Assembly: GCA_035539855.1 (NCBI GenBank) | Contig: DATLHO010000133.1 | Location: 1-24,911, forward strand | DNA from: DATLHO01 sp035539855 | GTDB taxonomy: Bacteria; Bacteroidota; Ignavibacteria; OLB7 | Direction: 5' to 3' | DNA: 24,911 nucleotides | Shown: in pieces, positions 14,363 through 22,608 of the stretch | Layout of the letters: the number at the start of each line of letters is the position of its first letter | Numbering within the stretch: the first letter of the stretch is position 1 | The notes under the pieces: model-generated | Databases searched by the model: none | Told to the model about the DNA's origin: nothing | What the model saw: the letters and a program-made list of their open reading frames with translations, nothing else | Made by a program: the position numbers and the translations under genes

Positions 14363-15085
14363 CTAGCGCAGCTCCTTCGATGCCGGAGGTGGACTGAGGA
14401 GAGAGGGGCCGAACTGACGAATGCTCGCCTGCATGCCGGTGTCGGTAAGCGATAGCGAGCCGTCGGCAAGGCCCCTCGCTCGATCATCGGCGGTGATCGA
14501 ACCGAGTGACCGAACGGGCCGAGGGAAGGCGTAGCTGTTCAGAACAATGGTCACGCTCCGGACTGCGCCGGTGATCGGCGCGACCAACGTCTGAGCCGAG
14601 GACGTGTCGTTCGACGACCTGGAATTGCCGAGCACGAGTCGGTGGAGGCCGAGGATCGGCCTCGCACCGGCCGCTCCGTCCTGGCTGACGGCGACCTGGC
14701 ACAGCAACATCGCGAGCGATGACGGGACATAGTCCGGATCAGTCGCGAATGGATGGAGCGCTGTCTCGAACTCCTGATCAGTCAGGGCATAGTTCACCCG
14801 TGCTCTCGACGTGATCGCGATCGCGGTATCACCGGGGCGGGTAGGGATGGCCTCCGATCGGAGGGAAACGGTCCACTCGCTTGCCTTGCTCATCGGGCTC
14901 AACGTGATAGGGACGCTGCGTTGAGTTCCATCCACGTTGTGGATGGTGACCGAGGTCACCGATGCGGAGAACAAGTACTTCACGCAGGAGTCGCCGGACG
15001 AAGCGCCCTGGGCGAAGGCTGAGCTGACCGACAGGAGGGTGAGGACGCTCACTAGCTTGCAGAAGCGAACCCTGGGGCTGTTCAT
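14363..15085 (-). CDS. Exported protein of unknown function
   Basis: A 240-residue protein with a signal peptide (FCKLVSVLTLLSVSSAFAQG, cleavage likely after AFAQ). The rest has beta-rich stretches (YLFSASVTSVTIHNVDG, SEWTVSLRSE, TGAVRSVTIVLNSYAF) and two Cys in the mature part (SCVKYLF, LLCQVAV) that could form a disulfide. The family is not recognised, and no T9SS tail or membrane anchor is visible. It lies divergent from the S1/P1 nuclease gene, with 128 bp between starts. Confidence 0.75.
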   Translation of the reverse strand: MNSPRVRFCKLVSVLTLLSVSSAFAQGASSGDSCVKYLFSASVTSVTIHNVDGTQRSVPITLSPMSKASEWTVSLRSEAIPTRPGDTAIAITSRARVNYALTDQEFETALHPFATDPDYVPSSLAMLLCQVAVSQDGAAGARPILGLHRLVLGNSRSSNDTSSAQTLVAPITGAVRSVTIVLNSYAFPRPVRSLGSITADDRARGLADGSLSLTDTGMQASIRQFGPSLLSPPPASKELR

Positions 15086-15213
15086 GGCAAGGCGCGGATA
15101 GAGTGGGAAAGAGCTTCGGCGAGTCGGACACGACCGAACGAGTATCGTCGCAGTCGGTTCTCGGAGACGAAAGTACGTCCCGAGTCAATTGAACTCACCA
15201 GGTATTTTCGGAC

Positions 15214-16149
15214 ATGAACCTATCGCTCATCGCACGTCGCGCCGCGCGCGTGCTCCTTCCGGCGATTGCGCTGCTGATGCTCGCGCCCGCGGCGCAGCGC
15301 GCGCACGCCTGGTCGGCCAGCGGGCACATGATCGCCGCGGCGATCGCCTATCGCGAGCTCCCGTTGCCATTGAGGACACAGTGGTATCTATTGCTGCGCG
15401 AGCACCCGTCGCACGAACAGTGGATGCGTGAAGCCGGCGACAGCGTCGAGTTCGGGGTCTACCTGTTCATGCGCGCGGCGGTGTGGCCCGACGAACTGCG
15501 GCGGGAGCAGGGAGCCGAGGCGCACCCCGAGTGGCACTACGTGAACTATCCGCTCGTTCCGCCGGAGTATCCGATGCGCGAGCCGCTGCCCTCGCCCAAC
15601 GGCAACATCCTCATGGCGATCGAGCACAACGCGGCGGTGCTGCGCGATCTCTCGCAGCCGGCGCAGCGTCGCGCGATCGCGCTGGCCTGGCTGCTGCATC
15701 TGGTCGCCGATCTTCACCAGCCGCTGCACGTCGTCGCGGTCGTCGACGAAACCTGGCCGGCCGGCGATCGCGGCGGCAACGAGATCTTCTTCCGCACATC
15801 CGACACGGCGTCGCGCGCCATGCCGCTGCACGCGGTCTGGGACGGCCTGCTCGGGCGCGTCACGGAGTACACGCCTCTGCTCAACCAGGTGATCGCCGTC
15901 GCCGACGAGCACCCGCGCGAGCGCCTCGCCGAGCAGCTTCGCAGCGCGCCCGACGTGCAGGCGTGGGCGCGCGAAAGCCGCAGCCTCGCGATCGACTCGG
16001 TCTACGCCGGCGCCAGGGGCGGTGTCACGAGGGAGCGGCAGGCGGAAGCAGCGGTTCTGTCGGAGGAATACACGACCCGCGCATCGAGCGTCGCTCGCAG
16101 GCGCGTTGCGCTCGCGGGATATCGACTCGCGGATCTGTTGATTCGGTAG
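15214..16149 (+). CDS. S1/P1-type zinc-dependent nuclease, exported
   Basis: A 311-residue protein with a signal peptide ending AQRAHA before W33. The zinc-site residues of P1 nuclease are all seen: W33 and H38 (WSASGH), D93 (AVWPDELR), H108 (EWHYVN), H162, D166 and H172 (LHLVADLHQPLH), and H206 and D210 (LHAVWDG). The stretch DRGGNEIFF is also conserved. These enzymes cut single-stranded DNA and RNA in the periplasm or outside the cell, using three zinc ions, and may serve nucleotide or phosphate scavenging. The spacing between H172 and H206 is longer than in P1, suggesting a loop insertion. It is divergent from the exported hypothetical and convergent with the small gene that follows. Confidence 0.95.
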   Translation: MNLSLIARRAARVLLPAIALLMLAPAAQRAHAWSASGHMIAAAIAYRELPLPLRTQWYLLLREHPSHEQWMREAGDSVEFGVYLFMRAAVWPDELRREQGAEAHPEWHYVNYPLVPPEYPMREPLPSPNGNILMAIEHNAAVLRDLSQPAQRRAIALAWLLHLVADLHQPLHVVAVVDETWPAGDRGGNEIFFRTSDTASRAMPLHAVWDGLLGRVTEYTPLLNQVIAVADEHPRERLAEQLRSAPDVQAWARESRSLAIDSVYAGARGGVTRERQAEAAVLSEEYTTRASSVARRRVALAGYRLADLLIR

Positions 16150-16154
16150 GACGT

Positions 16155-16343
16155 CTACATCGCCGGCTCGGCGGTCATCTCGAGACGCTCGATCATTGTC
16201 TCGCAGACGTCGAGTCGCATCACCAGCTCATGCCGCATCGCGCGCTGCTCGGTGCGCGAGACCTCGCGCCGCAGACCGACGAGGTAGGCTGAGAGAATCT
16301 CCCGAAGCTGTCCGGCTTCGTCGATGGTCAGTTCGAGTTCCAT
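16155..16343 (-). CDS. Small 62-residue helical protein, unknown function
   Basis: MELELTIDEAGQLREILSAY, then a charged helix (GLRREVSRTEQRAMRHELVM) and RLDVCETMIERLEMTAEPAM. The composition suggests a two-helix hairpin or coiled coil. The start is set by a perfect AGGAGGT site 6 nt before the ATG, so it is very probably a translated gene, although short. Its stop lies 5 bp from the stop of the convergent nuclease gene. The family is not certain; small conserved proteins of this general form occur widely in environmental bacteria. The larger open frame upstream is not supported. Confidence 0.8.
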   Translation of the reverse strand: MELELTIDEAGQLREILSAYLVGLRREVSRTEQRAMRHELVMRLDVCETMIERLEMTAEPAM

Positions 16344-16349
16344 GGTCAG

Positions 16350-16356
16350 ACCTCCT
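16350..16356 (-). promoter_or_regulatory. Perfect Shine-Dalgarno site of the 62-residue protein
   Basis: On the minus strand this reads AGGAGGT, 6 nt before the ATG at 16341-16343. It fixes the start and excludes the longer open frame. Confidence 0.85.
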
Positions 16357-16551
16357 GTGTGTTTCCCGTATGGGCTGCATGCAACGTAGCGGACGCCCAC
16401 GCAGGCAACCATGACGATTGTCACGGATCGCGGCAATCCCGGATGCCGACACCCGGCACGGCGCACGCCTCGCTCTGCTTCGCATTGATCCCGGATTACG
16501 TACGTTGCGTCCGCTGGTCCCCGCCTTCGGTCAACTCGAACGATCCCCTCG

Positions 16552-19500
16552 ATGAAACTGTCACGTCTCCCCCGCCAACAGCCGTTCGCCATCGCGCAAA
16601 TGGTTCGCCTCGTGAAGTCCAACGCCGCCGCGCACTCCGCCCTCGCGCACTCCACGTTCATCGCGCAATCAACAGCGCTCGCGCGCCCGTTGCTGCTCGT
16701 ACTGCTGCTCACGCTGGCGAGCATCGCACCGTCGCAGGCGCAGTCGCTCGACCGGGCGACGCCCGTGGCGATCCGCGGTGCGCTTGTCGTGAAGACGCGC
16801 GCCGTGCCCGAGCTGCGGGAAAACGCGACGCTGCCGGCGCCGCGCTCGCTGGCACTGTTGCGCTCGGCTGGAATGCGTGCGACGCGACGGCCGTTCGCGC
16901 GCGGCGCCAGCTCGCTCATGGGCGCAGACCGTCATGGACTCGGAAGGATCTTCGAAGTGACGTACGACGGCGCTATCGATCCGCGCGACCTCGCCGCGCA
17001 GCTCGAGGCCACCGGGGAGATCGAATATGCGGAGCCCGTGCCCGTGCGCTCGATCGTTTCGCTCGCGCCGAACGACAGTGCCTACGCCAGCCAGTATGCG
17101 CTGCAGCTCATCGACGCCGAGGGCGCGTGGGCGGTGACGCACGGCGATACCTCGGTCGTCATCGGCATCGTCGACACGGGACTCGACTGGACACACGAGG
17201 ATCTCGCCGCCAACATCTGGCGCAACCCCGGCGAGATCGCCGGCAACGGCATCGACGACGACGGCAACGGTTTCGTCGACGACGTGCGCGGCTGGGATTT
17301 CGTCGGCGATGTCTCGATGGCCGAGATCGAGCGGGGTGTGTTTCGGGAGGACAACGATCCGAAGGTGCAGGGGGATCTGAGCGAGGGAGACATCCGCCAG
17401 CACGGCACGCACGTCGGCGGCATCGTCGCGGCGACCGGCGACAACGGACGCGGCATTGCCGGCGTCGCCTACGGGTGCCGGCTGATGCCGGTCAAGACGT
17501 CGAGCGACGTCGGCGCGACCTTCATCTTCCGCGGCTACGAAGCGATCCTCTACTGCGCGCGCAACGGCGCCGACGTCGTCAACTGCAGTTGGGGCGGCAC
17601 GACCGCATCGCGCGTCGAAGCGGACGTCGTCGCCGAGGCTCTCGATCTCGGCTGCGTCGTCGTCGCCGCGTCCGGCAACAACGGGTTCGATCTCGACGTG
17701 CTCGACTTCTATCCCGCACTGATTCCCGGCATCGTCTCGGTCGGCGCGAGCGATCGGGAGGAAAGCGAGGCCTACTTCTCGAACCACGGTGTCGCGACCA
17801 CCGTGTTCGCACCGGGCGTCGACGTGCTGAGCACGGTCTCCGCCAACCGCTACGGCCCCAAGACCGGAACGTCGATGGCCTCCCCCGTCGTCGCCGGCGT
17901 CGCGGCGCTCGTGCGCTCGGTGCATCCGGACTGGTCGCCGGCGATGGTGCTGAGCCAGTTGCGGAGCACGTCGGACTCCGCGCTGCAGGGATCCGATCGC
18001 GACCGCTCCGCGTACTACGGCCGCGTCCACGCGCGGCGAGCCGTCTCCATGAATGGCGGAGCCGGCGCGCCCTCCGTCCCCGGAGTCGTGCTCGCGGCAG
18101 TGCGATGGCCTGACGGACCGGACACCGTGCGCTCGAGCAACACGCGCCGCGTCGCGCTGACGCTGCGCAACAACCTCGCGACGACGCGTGCGCTGACGGT
18201 CGTCGTCGCGCCGATCGATCCGGAGATCGCGATCGTCTCCGGAGCGGTGACGACAATCGACTCCATCGCGCGTGGAGCCGAGGCGGAGATTATGCTCGAC
18301 GTGCGCATCCCCGGGCAGTCGACCTGGTACTCCGGCACGTTCGCGCTCGAGATCGGACTTCGCGATACCGCCGGGTACGTCGACTTCCTGATCGCACACA
18401 TTCGCTTCGAGCTGCCGGCCACGACACGCTACACCGACATCGCCGCGCTGTTGGGGGATGTCTCGCTCGATGGCGTCGACTCTCCCTCGCCCGACGTCGC
18501 GTGGATCGCGGCGGAGACACTCGGCGGCGAAGCGCGTGTTCTGCGCATGGTCGACGGACGGGTCACGAGCTCCGCCGTCGCCATCGACGCGTCGAACCGC
18601 ATCGAGGCACTCGACTCGCAGCGCTGCATGATCTGGAGCGCGACGACGATCGGATCGACGACCGACGGAGGCGCGACCTGGTCGTACTGGCGGGCGGATT
18701 CGAATGCCGGCGTGAGCCGCATGGATCGGCCGCTGCGTTTCTCCGACGACGAGTGGTGCATCCTCGGACGCAGCGACTTCTCGACGAAGGTGGTCCCATA
18801 CGCGTGGACCGGCGACGCAGGCGCGACGTGGCGGCAGGACACGATTCGACTCGACACGAGCCTGCCGGTCAACTCGCTGTATCAGTCGGCCTTTCGCGGG
18901 CGCACGGCGATCGTCGGCTTCGGCGGGACGGGCGCGCTACGCACGGTCGACGCCGGACGCACGTGGACGATCGTGCCAATCGAGGGATCGCTCGCGGTGA
19001 CCCGCGTCGCCCTCTGGAGCGACCGGCGCGGCATCGTCGTGGGCTCCGGCACCGGCGGGACGCGCCTGGCGCTGACCAGCGACGCCGGCGCGACGTGGCA
19101 GGTCGCCGCGCAGCCGTTGACGGGCGAAGCCCTTGCCATGCTTCTGACACCGACGCTCGGTCGCACGAGCTACCTCGTCGGTCGCACGGGCGCGCTCGTC
19201 GCGGTGAGCGACAGTGACGCGCGTCGACCGATCCCGTCGGTGCGCCAGCGGACGCGCTTCAGCGATGCGTCGGCGAGCGCCACCGATTCGCTCGTGCGCA
19301 TCTGGCACGTCGGCGCGGTCGCTGGTTACATCGACATCCCACTGACGACGAGCGCCGTTCCCTCCGACGCGAGCGCGACCGAACTCGAGCTCTCACTGCG
19401 TCCGATCCCGGCGCACGATCAGCTCACCGTCGGCGTGACCTCGGCAGCGCCGCACGCGATCACGCTCGAGATCATCGATCTCCTCGGCCGACGCATGCTC

Positions 19501-19632
19501 ACGCGTGACGTCGAGCGCACCGGCGCAACGACGACGGTGACGCTGCCGACGGCATCGCTCGCGCCGGGACGCTATCTGCTGCTGGCGCGGACCGGAGAGC
19601 GAATGATCGCGCGGGCGTTTGTGGTGGACTAG
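16552..19632 (+). CDS. Subtilisin-like (S8) protease with Asp-box repeats and T9SS sorting domain
   Basis: A 1026-residue secreted protease. A signal segment (ARPLLLVLLLTLASIAPSQAQ, 44-64) follows an unusually long N-terminus; an alternative start at M17 is possible. A pro-region (about 70-168) ends with EIEYAEPVPVRS. The S8 catalytic triad is D208 (GIVDTG), H284 (QHGTHVGG) and S441 (GTSMASP), with oxyanion N376 (ASGNNG). A likely calcium loop NGIDDDGNGFVDD (232-244) sits in the usual place for FCB-group S8 proteases. After an Ig/CARDB-like region (about 515-630), residues 650-900 hold Asp-box-like motifs (TTDGGATW, GDAGATW, DAGRTW, SDAGATW). The last 80 or so (LRPIPAHDQLTV... RAFVVD) form a T9SS type A tail. 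It probably degrades extracellular protein. Confidence 0.95.
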   Translation: MKLSRLPRQQPFAIAQMVRLVKSNAAAHSALAHSTFIAQSTALARPLLLVLLLTLASIAPSQAQSLDRATPVAIRGALVVKTRAVPELRENATLPAPRSLALLRSAGMRATRRPFARGASSLMGADRHGLGRIFEVTYDGAIDPRDLAAQLEATGEIEYAEPVPVRSIVSLAPNDSAYASQYALQLIDAEGAWAVTHGDTSVVIGIVDTGLDWTHEDLAANIWRNPGEIAGNGIDDDGNGFVDDVRGWDFVGDVSMAEIERGVFREDNDPKVQGDLSEGDIRQHGTHVGGIVAATGDNGRGIAGVAYGCRLMPVKTSSDVGATFIFRGYEAILYCARNGADVVNCSWGGTTASRVEADVVAEALDLGCVVVAASGNNGFDLDVLDFYPALIPGIVSVGASDREESEAYFSNHGVATTVFAPGVDVLSTVSANRYGPKTGTSMASPVVAGVAALVRSVHPDWSPAMVLSQLRSTSDSALQGSDRDRSAYYGRVHARRAVSMNGGAGAPSVPGVVLAAVRWPDGPDTVRSSNTRRVALTLRNNLATTRALTVVVAPIDPEIAIVSGAVTTIDSIARGAEAEIMLDVRIPGQSTWYSGTFALEIGLRDTAGYVDFLIAHIRFELPATTRYTDIAALLGDVSLDGVDSPSPDVAWIAAETLGGEARVLRMVDGRVTSSAVAIDASNRIEALDSQRCMIWSATTIGSTTDGGATWSYWRADSNAGVSRMDRPLRFSDDEWCILGRSDFSTKVVPYAWTGDAGATWRQDTIRLDTSLPVNSLYQSAFRGRTAIVGFGGTGALRTVDAGRTWTIVPIEGSLAVTRVALWSDRRGIVVGSGTGGTRLALTSDAGATWQVAAQPLTGEALAMLLTPTLGRTSYLVGRTGALVAVSDSDARRPIPSVRQRTRFSDASASATDSLVRIWHVGAVAGYIDIPLTTSAVPSDASATELELSLRPIPAHDQLTVGVTSAAPHAITLEIIDLLGRRMLTRDVERTGATTTVTLPTASLAPGRYLLLARTGERMIARAFVVD

Positions 19633-19668
19633 GCGCGTTAACTTCCCCTCTCACTCTACGGCCCACTC

Positions 19669-19878
19669 ATGCGCACGATCAGCATTCGCATGCCCGAATC
19701 GCTTCACCGTCAGATCCGAGGGCTGGCGATGCGCGAGGGCGTCTCGTTCAATCAGATCGTCGTGCTCACGCTCGCCGAGAAGATCCTCTCCGTGCTCAAC
19801 GAGGAGCACCGCGAGGCGCGCGCCGATGAGGACCTCGCCGGCGATGTCGACGACGGGCTCGACGCCCGCACACGATGA
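19669..19878 (+). CDS. Ribbon-helix-helix (Arc/HicB-antitoxin-like) DNA-binding protein
   Basis: A 69-residue protein whose first 45 residues (TISIRMPESLHRQIRGLAMREG, split here as TISIRMPESL and HRQIRGLAMREG, then VSFNQIVVLTLAEKIL) form a ribbon-helix-helix fold: a beta strand plus two helices. The tail is acidic (EEHREARADEDLAGDVDDG). Such proteins are dimeric repressors or antitoxins. No toxin gene adjoins; instead it overlaps by 4 bp (ATGA) the outer-membrane-like gene downstream. It may autoregulate the four-gene unit. The ATG at 19669 lies 36 bp after the protease stop without a clear ribosome site. Confidence 0.85.
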   Translation: MRTISIRMPESLHRQIRGLAMREGVSFNQIVVLTLAEKILSVLNEEHREARADEDLAGDVDDGLDARTR

Positions 19879-20585
19879 ACACAGGTATGCGCACCACCGC
19901 TTCGATCATCGCCTCGCTCGTTCTCGTCGCCTCCGGCGTCGTCGCGCAGGAGCCTTCGCGCTCGGTGCTCTTCCCCGCGCCCGCCGCGGCGTGGGACGTG
20001 ATCGGCTCGCTCGGCGCGACCGTGACGATCCTGCCGCGGCCGATCGCGGAGGAGGAGATCCGCCAGATCCCGCTGCTCGACCTCGGCGTGCGCGTCGGGC
20101 TTCCCCACGGCTTCTCGCTGCTCGGCGGGATCGCGACCAACGTGCTGACGACCAGCGCCGCCGCCGGCGCCGAATGGTCGTACCGCTACGGGAAGTACTC
20201 GGTCGCCATCGGTGATCGCCACTCGTTCTGGTACGGTACCGCACAGATCGAGGGCTTCGATGCGTCGGCGATCGGCTGGATGAACCATCCCTTCGTCACC
20301 CTCGGCGCCGACTACACGGAGGTGCGTCTCGTCGCACGCGCGGAGGCGACGCTCGTGCTCTATCGCTCCACGCGCGTCGGCGACGAGGAGGTGAGCACCG
20401 AGTCGAACCTCCGCTCCGGCACCGCCTTCATGCTCGCGATCGAGCAGCCGTTCATCGACCGGACAGAGGTCTCGATCGGCCTGCGCCTGAACATCACCGA
20501 CTCGGCCGTGCAGTCGTGGCTCGCGTTCACGACGCTGCGCGACAAGCTCATCTATCCGGAGATCCTCGTCTCCGTCCTGCTATGA
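19875..20585 (+). CDS. Exported outer-membrane-like beta protein, unknown function
   Basis: A 236-residue protein with signal peptide MNTGMRTTASIIASLVLVASGVVAQ (cleavage after VVAQ). The mature part alternates hydrophobic and polar residues (WDVIGSLGATVTIL, LLDLGVRVGLPHGFSLLGGIA, VRLVARAEATLVLY, TEVSIGLRLNI), as in short beta-barrels, and ends LIYPEILVSVLL with a hydrophobic C-terminus. The family is not recognised. It is coupled by ATGA at both ends: to the ribbon-helix-helix gene before it and the GDPD lipoprotein gene after it, so these products are probably made together. Confidence 0.75.
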   Translation: MNTGMRTTASIIASLVLVASGVVAQEPSRSVLFPAPAAAWDVIGSLGATVTILPRPIAEEEIRQIPLLDLGVRVGLPHGFSLLGGIATNVLTTSAAAGAEWSYRYGKYSVAIGDRHSFWYGTAQIEGFDASAIGWMNHPFVTLGADYTEVRLVARAEATLVLYRSTRVGDEEVSTESNLRSGTAFMLAIEQPFIDRTEVSIGLRLNITDSAVQSWLAFTTLRDKLIYPEILVSVLL

Positions 20586-21838
20586 TCCGTTCGATGATCG
20601 CGGCCGTCGCGCTGGCGCTCGCGACGCTCGCCGGCGGATGCGTGCAGGAGCTCGTGCCGATCACGCCCGAGCCGCGCTACGACGAGATCCTCGGCGGCAC
20701 CACGCCGGTGAGCGACTCGGCGAAGCGGCAGCTCGAGGGCGTCTACGAAGTCCTCGAGGGGAAGGAGCGCTTCGGCGACGCGGTCGTGCTCAAGTACAGC
20801 GGAGACATCCTCTCGGTGTTCTCCGAGCGCAACGTCGCGTTCATGATCATGCGTGGCGGCGTGCGCGATTCGGGGCTCGTCTTCACCGGCTCGTGGCGCT
20901 TCGCGCAATCGGAGACGACCGGGCGCATCGAGCTCTCGATCGCGCCGGACGACGGAGGACGCGAGCTTGCCTCCGGCCTGGGCGGCGCGCGGCCGGCTCC
21001 GGTCCTGCGCGGCGTCTCCGGCGGTCCGAACGCACGCAGCGTTCTCAACACCGAGCTCGTCCTGCGCTGGGTGCGGCCGGTGCGCCGGCGGATCCGCGGC
21101 TTCTGGAACATCGCGCACCGCGGCGGCGGACGGAACTCCGATCGCCACCCGTACTCCGAGAACAGCATCCCAATGCTGGTGTATGCCCCGCATCTCGGCG
21201 CCAACGGCGTCGAGATCGACGTGCGCATGACGAAGGATCGCGTTCCCGTGCTCTTCCACGACGAGGAGCTCTCGACGCGCCTGGTCCAGGGCAGCTACCT
21301 GACCGGACCGATCATGAACTACACGCTCGACGAGCTCACGGCGTTCGCGCGTCTGCGCAACGGCGAACTGATCCCCACCCTCGCCGACGCGCTCGACACG
21401 ATCGTGCGCGCCACTGATCTGACGCTCGTCTGGCTCGACGTGAAGGATGCCTCGTCGGTGCCCCGCGTGCTCGACCTCGCGCGCGAATACGAGGGCGTGG
21501 CGCGAGCGCAGGGACGCGAGCTCGAGATCCTGCTGGGGATTCCCGACGAGTCCATTCTCGAGGCCTACCTGGCGGCCGACACGACGGGCGTCGGAGCAAT
21601 CTGCGAGCTCGGACTCGACGAGACCCGACGCGCCGGCGCCGAGGTCTGGGCTCCGCGCTGGACGCTGGGAACACTCGATTCAGAGGTCGATGCGATGCAC
21701 GCCGAAAACCGCCGCGCCTTCGTCTGGACGCTCGACGTTCCGCTCTTCATCACGACGTTCCTGCGCGACGGGGACTTCGACGGAATCCTCACGAACTACC
21801 CCACGCTCGTGGCCTACCATGCGTACTCGCAGCAATAG
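20582..21838 (+). CDS. Glycerophosphodiester phosphodiesterase (GDPD) lipoprotein
   Basis: A 418-residue lipoprotein. The signal ends in a lipobox LAGGC with C20. Residues about 45-165 form an unrecognised beta-rich domain. The GDPD TIM-barrel begins at about 175, with catalytic H179 and R180 (NIAHRGGG), E193 (SEN), E211 and D213 (GVEIDVRMTKD) and H226 (LFHDEEL). WLDVKD and the closing DGILTNYPTLV complete the family pattern. It should hydrolyse glycerophosphodiesters such as glycerophosphocholine to glycerol-3-phosphate and an alcohol, outside the cytoplasm. The start at 20582 is chosen from the lipoprotein signal and the ATGA overlap with the upstream gene. The next gene overlaps its end by 20 bp. 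Confidence 0.93.
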   Translation: MIRSMIAAVALALATLAGGCVQELVPITPEPRYDEILGGTTPVSDSAKRQLEGVYEVLEGKERFGDAVVLKYSGDILSVFSERNVAFMIMRGGVRDSGLVFTGSWRFAQSETTGRIELSIAPDDGGRELASGLGGARPAPVLRGVSGGPNARSVLNTELVLRWVRPVRRRIRGFWNIAHRGGGRNSDRHPYSENSIPMLVYAPHLGANGVEIDVRMTKDRVPVLFHDEELSTRLVQGSYLTGPIMNYTLDELTAFARLRNGELIPTLADALDTIVRATDLTLVWLDVKDASSVPRVLDLAREYEGVARAQGRELEILLGIPDESILEAYLAADTTGVGAICELGLDETRRAGAEVWAPRWTLGTLDSEVDAMHAENRRAFVWTLDVPLFITTFLRDGDFDGILTNYPTLVAYHAYSQQ

Positions 21839-22535
21839 TCACGGCGCGCTGTCCATTGCGCTCGCGTGCGCGCGCACATGCGCGCTCGCGTTCCCGTGCG
21901 CGCGCACACGCGCGCTCGCGTTCCCGCTCGCATGCCTGCTCGCATGCCTACTCGCGTGCCTGCCTGTCGGGCGCGCGTCGGCGCAGGAGCCGGGCGCGTC
22001 GGCGCAGGAGCCGGGCGCGCCGCCCGCCGAAGCCGGCGATGCCTCGCGCGCGCACACCATTGTCGCGCAGATTGGCGGCGGCGGTGCATTGAGCTTCGGT
22101 CCGGACCAGACCGTGCCGCCGGATGCCAGCGAGTCACGCACCGGGCTTTCGGCCGTGGGCCGCGTGCTCTGGCGACCCGGGCATCTGCTCGGCATCGGAG
22201 TCGAGAGCGGATTCACGCGCGTGTCGTCGCTCGAGACGTCGATGAGCGACCGCGTGCTGCATCTCACGATCGTTCCCGCGATGGTCGTCTTCGCGATGGA
22301 GACTGGTGGATTCGACGCCTCGATCGCGACGGGCTGGCAGCGCTACATCGTGAGCACCGAAGGCAGGGCGATCAGCAGCGCGTGGGAGATGAGCTATTCG
22401 GTGGCGGCCGGGTACGTCGTGACGACGATCGGAGGACTGGGCATTGGTGCGGAGGCGAGCTACACCGCGCTGCCCGAGCGCGAGACGCACATCGTGAACC
22501 TGCAACTGCGCGCGCAGTACACGATCGAGTATTGA
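21819..22535 (+). CDS. Outer-membrane-like beta-barrel protein with a repeat-built signal peptide
   Basis: A 238-residue protein. Its N-terminus is unusual: a hydrophobic, Cys/Ala/Leu-rich leader of about 50 residues built from tandem repeats (ALAFPCARTR, LACLLACLLACLP), then a repeated QEPGASAQEPGAP linker. The mature part (about 75-238) alternates strands (HTIVAQIGGGGALSF, GRVLWRPGHLLGIGVESGF, AEASYTALPE) and ends NLQLRAQYTIEY with a C-terminal aromatic, as outer-membrane barrels do. The start at 21819 gives MRTRSNSHGALSIALACART and overlaps the GDPD gene by 20 bp; a later start inside the repeats is possible. Function is unknown; membership of the four-gene unit suggests envelope work. Confidence 0.78.
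   Translation: MRTRSNSHGALSIALACARTCALAFPCARTRALAFPLACLLACLLACLPVGRASAQEPGASAQEPGAPPAEAGDASRAHTIVAQIGGGGALSFGPDQTVPPDASESRTGLSAVGRVLWRPGHLLGIGVESGFTRVSSLETSMSDRVLHLTIVPAMVVFAMETGGFDASIATGWQRYIVSTEGRAISSAWEMSYSVAAGYVVTTIGGLGIGAEASYTALPERETHIVNLQLRAQYTIEY
21859..22019 (+). repeat. Cluster of in-frame tandem repeats within a signal peptide
   Basis: Three repeat types follow one another: a roughly 30-bp GC-alternating unit (CGCTCGCGTTCCCGTGCGCG and relatives, 21859-21925), three 12-bp units GCTCGCATGCCT (21926, 21938, 21950, the last with two changes), and two identical 21-bp units starting TCGGCGCAGGAGCCGGG (21978-21998 and 21999-22019). All units are multiples of 3, so copy-number change keeps the frame. 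Several GCGCGCAC-type runs alternate purine and pyrimidine. Confidence 0.85.
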
Positions 22536-22547
22536 GTGCTGAAAACG

Positions 22548-22589
22548 GGAAAGGCGCGGTTCCGCCGTCGAGCGGAGCCGCGCCTTTCC
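22548..22589. terminator. Bidirectional terminator between convergent genes
   Basis: An 18-bp stem, GGAAAGGCGCGGTTCCGC (22548-22565) with GCGGAGCCGCGCCTTTCC (22572-22589), carries one G-T pair and a 6-nt loop. AAAA flanks the left side on the plus strand, which gives a T-run for minus-strand transcripts. It sits in the 73-bp gap between the beta-barrel gene and the Gly-rich gene. Confidence 0.85.
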
Positions 22590-22608
22590 GTGTTTCGAGG
22601 CCGAGCGA

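Noticed and set aside
15189..15213. Promoter TTG...TATTTTCG just before the nuclease gene
   Set aside because: The TATTTTCG box ends only 3 bp before the ATG and the spacing to any -35-like sequence is wrong.
16669..18399. 576-residue minus-strand frame
   Set aside because: Antisense to the S8 protease, with biased Arg/Asp/Val composition and no recognisable domain.
19669..20585. Classical toxin-antitoxin pair
   Set aside because: The partner of the ribbon-helix-helix protein has a signal peptide and barrel-like strands, not a cytoplasmic toxin fold.
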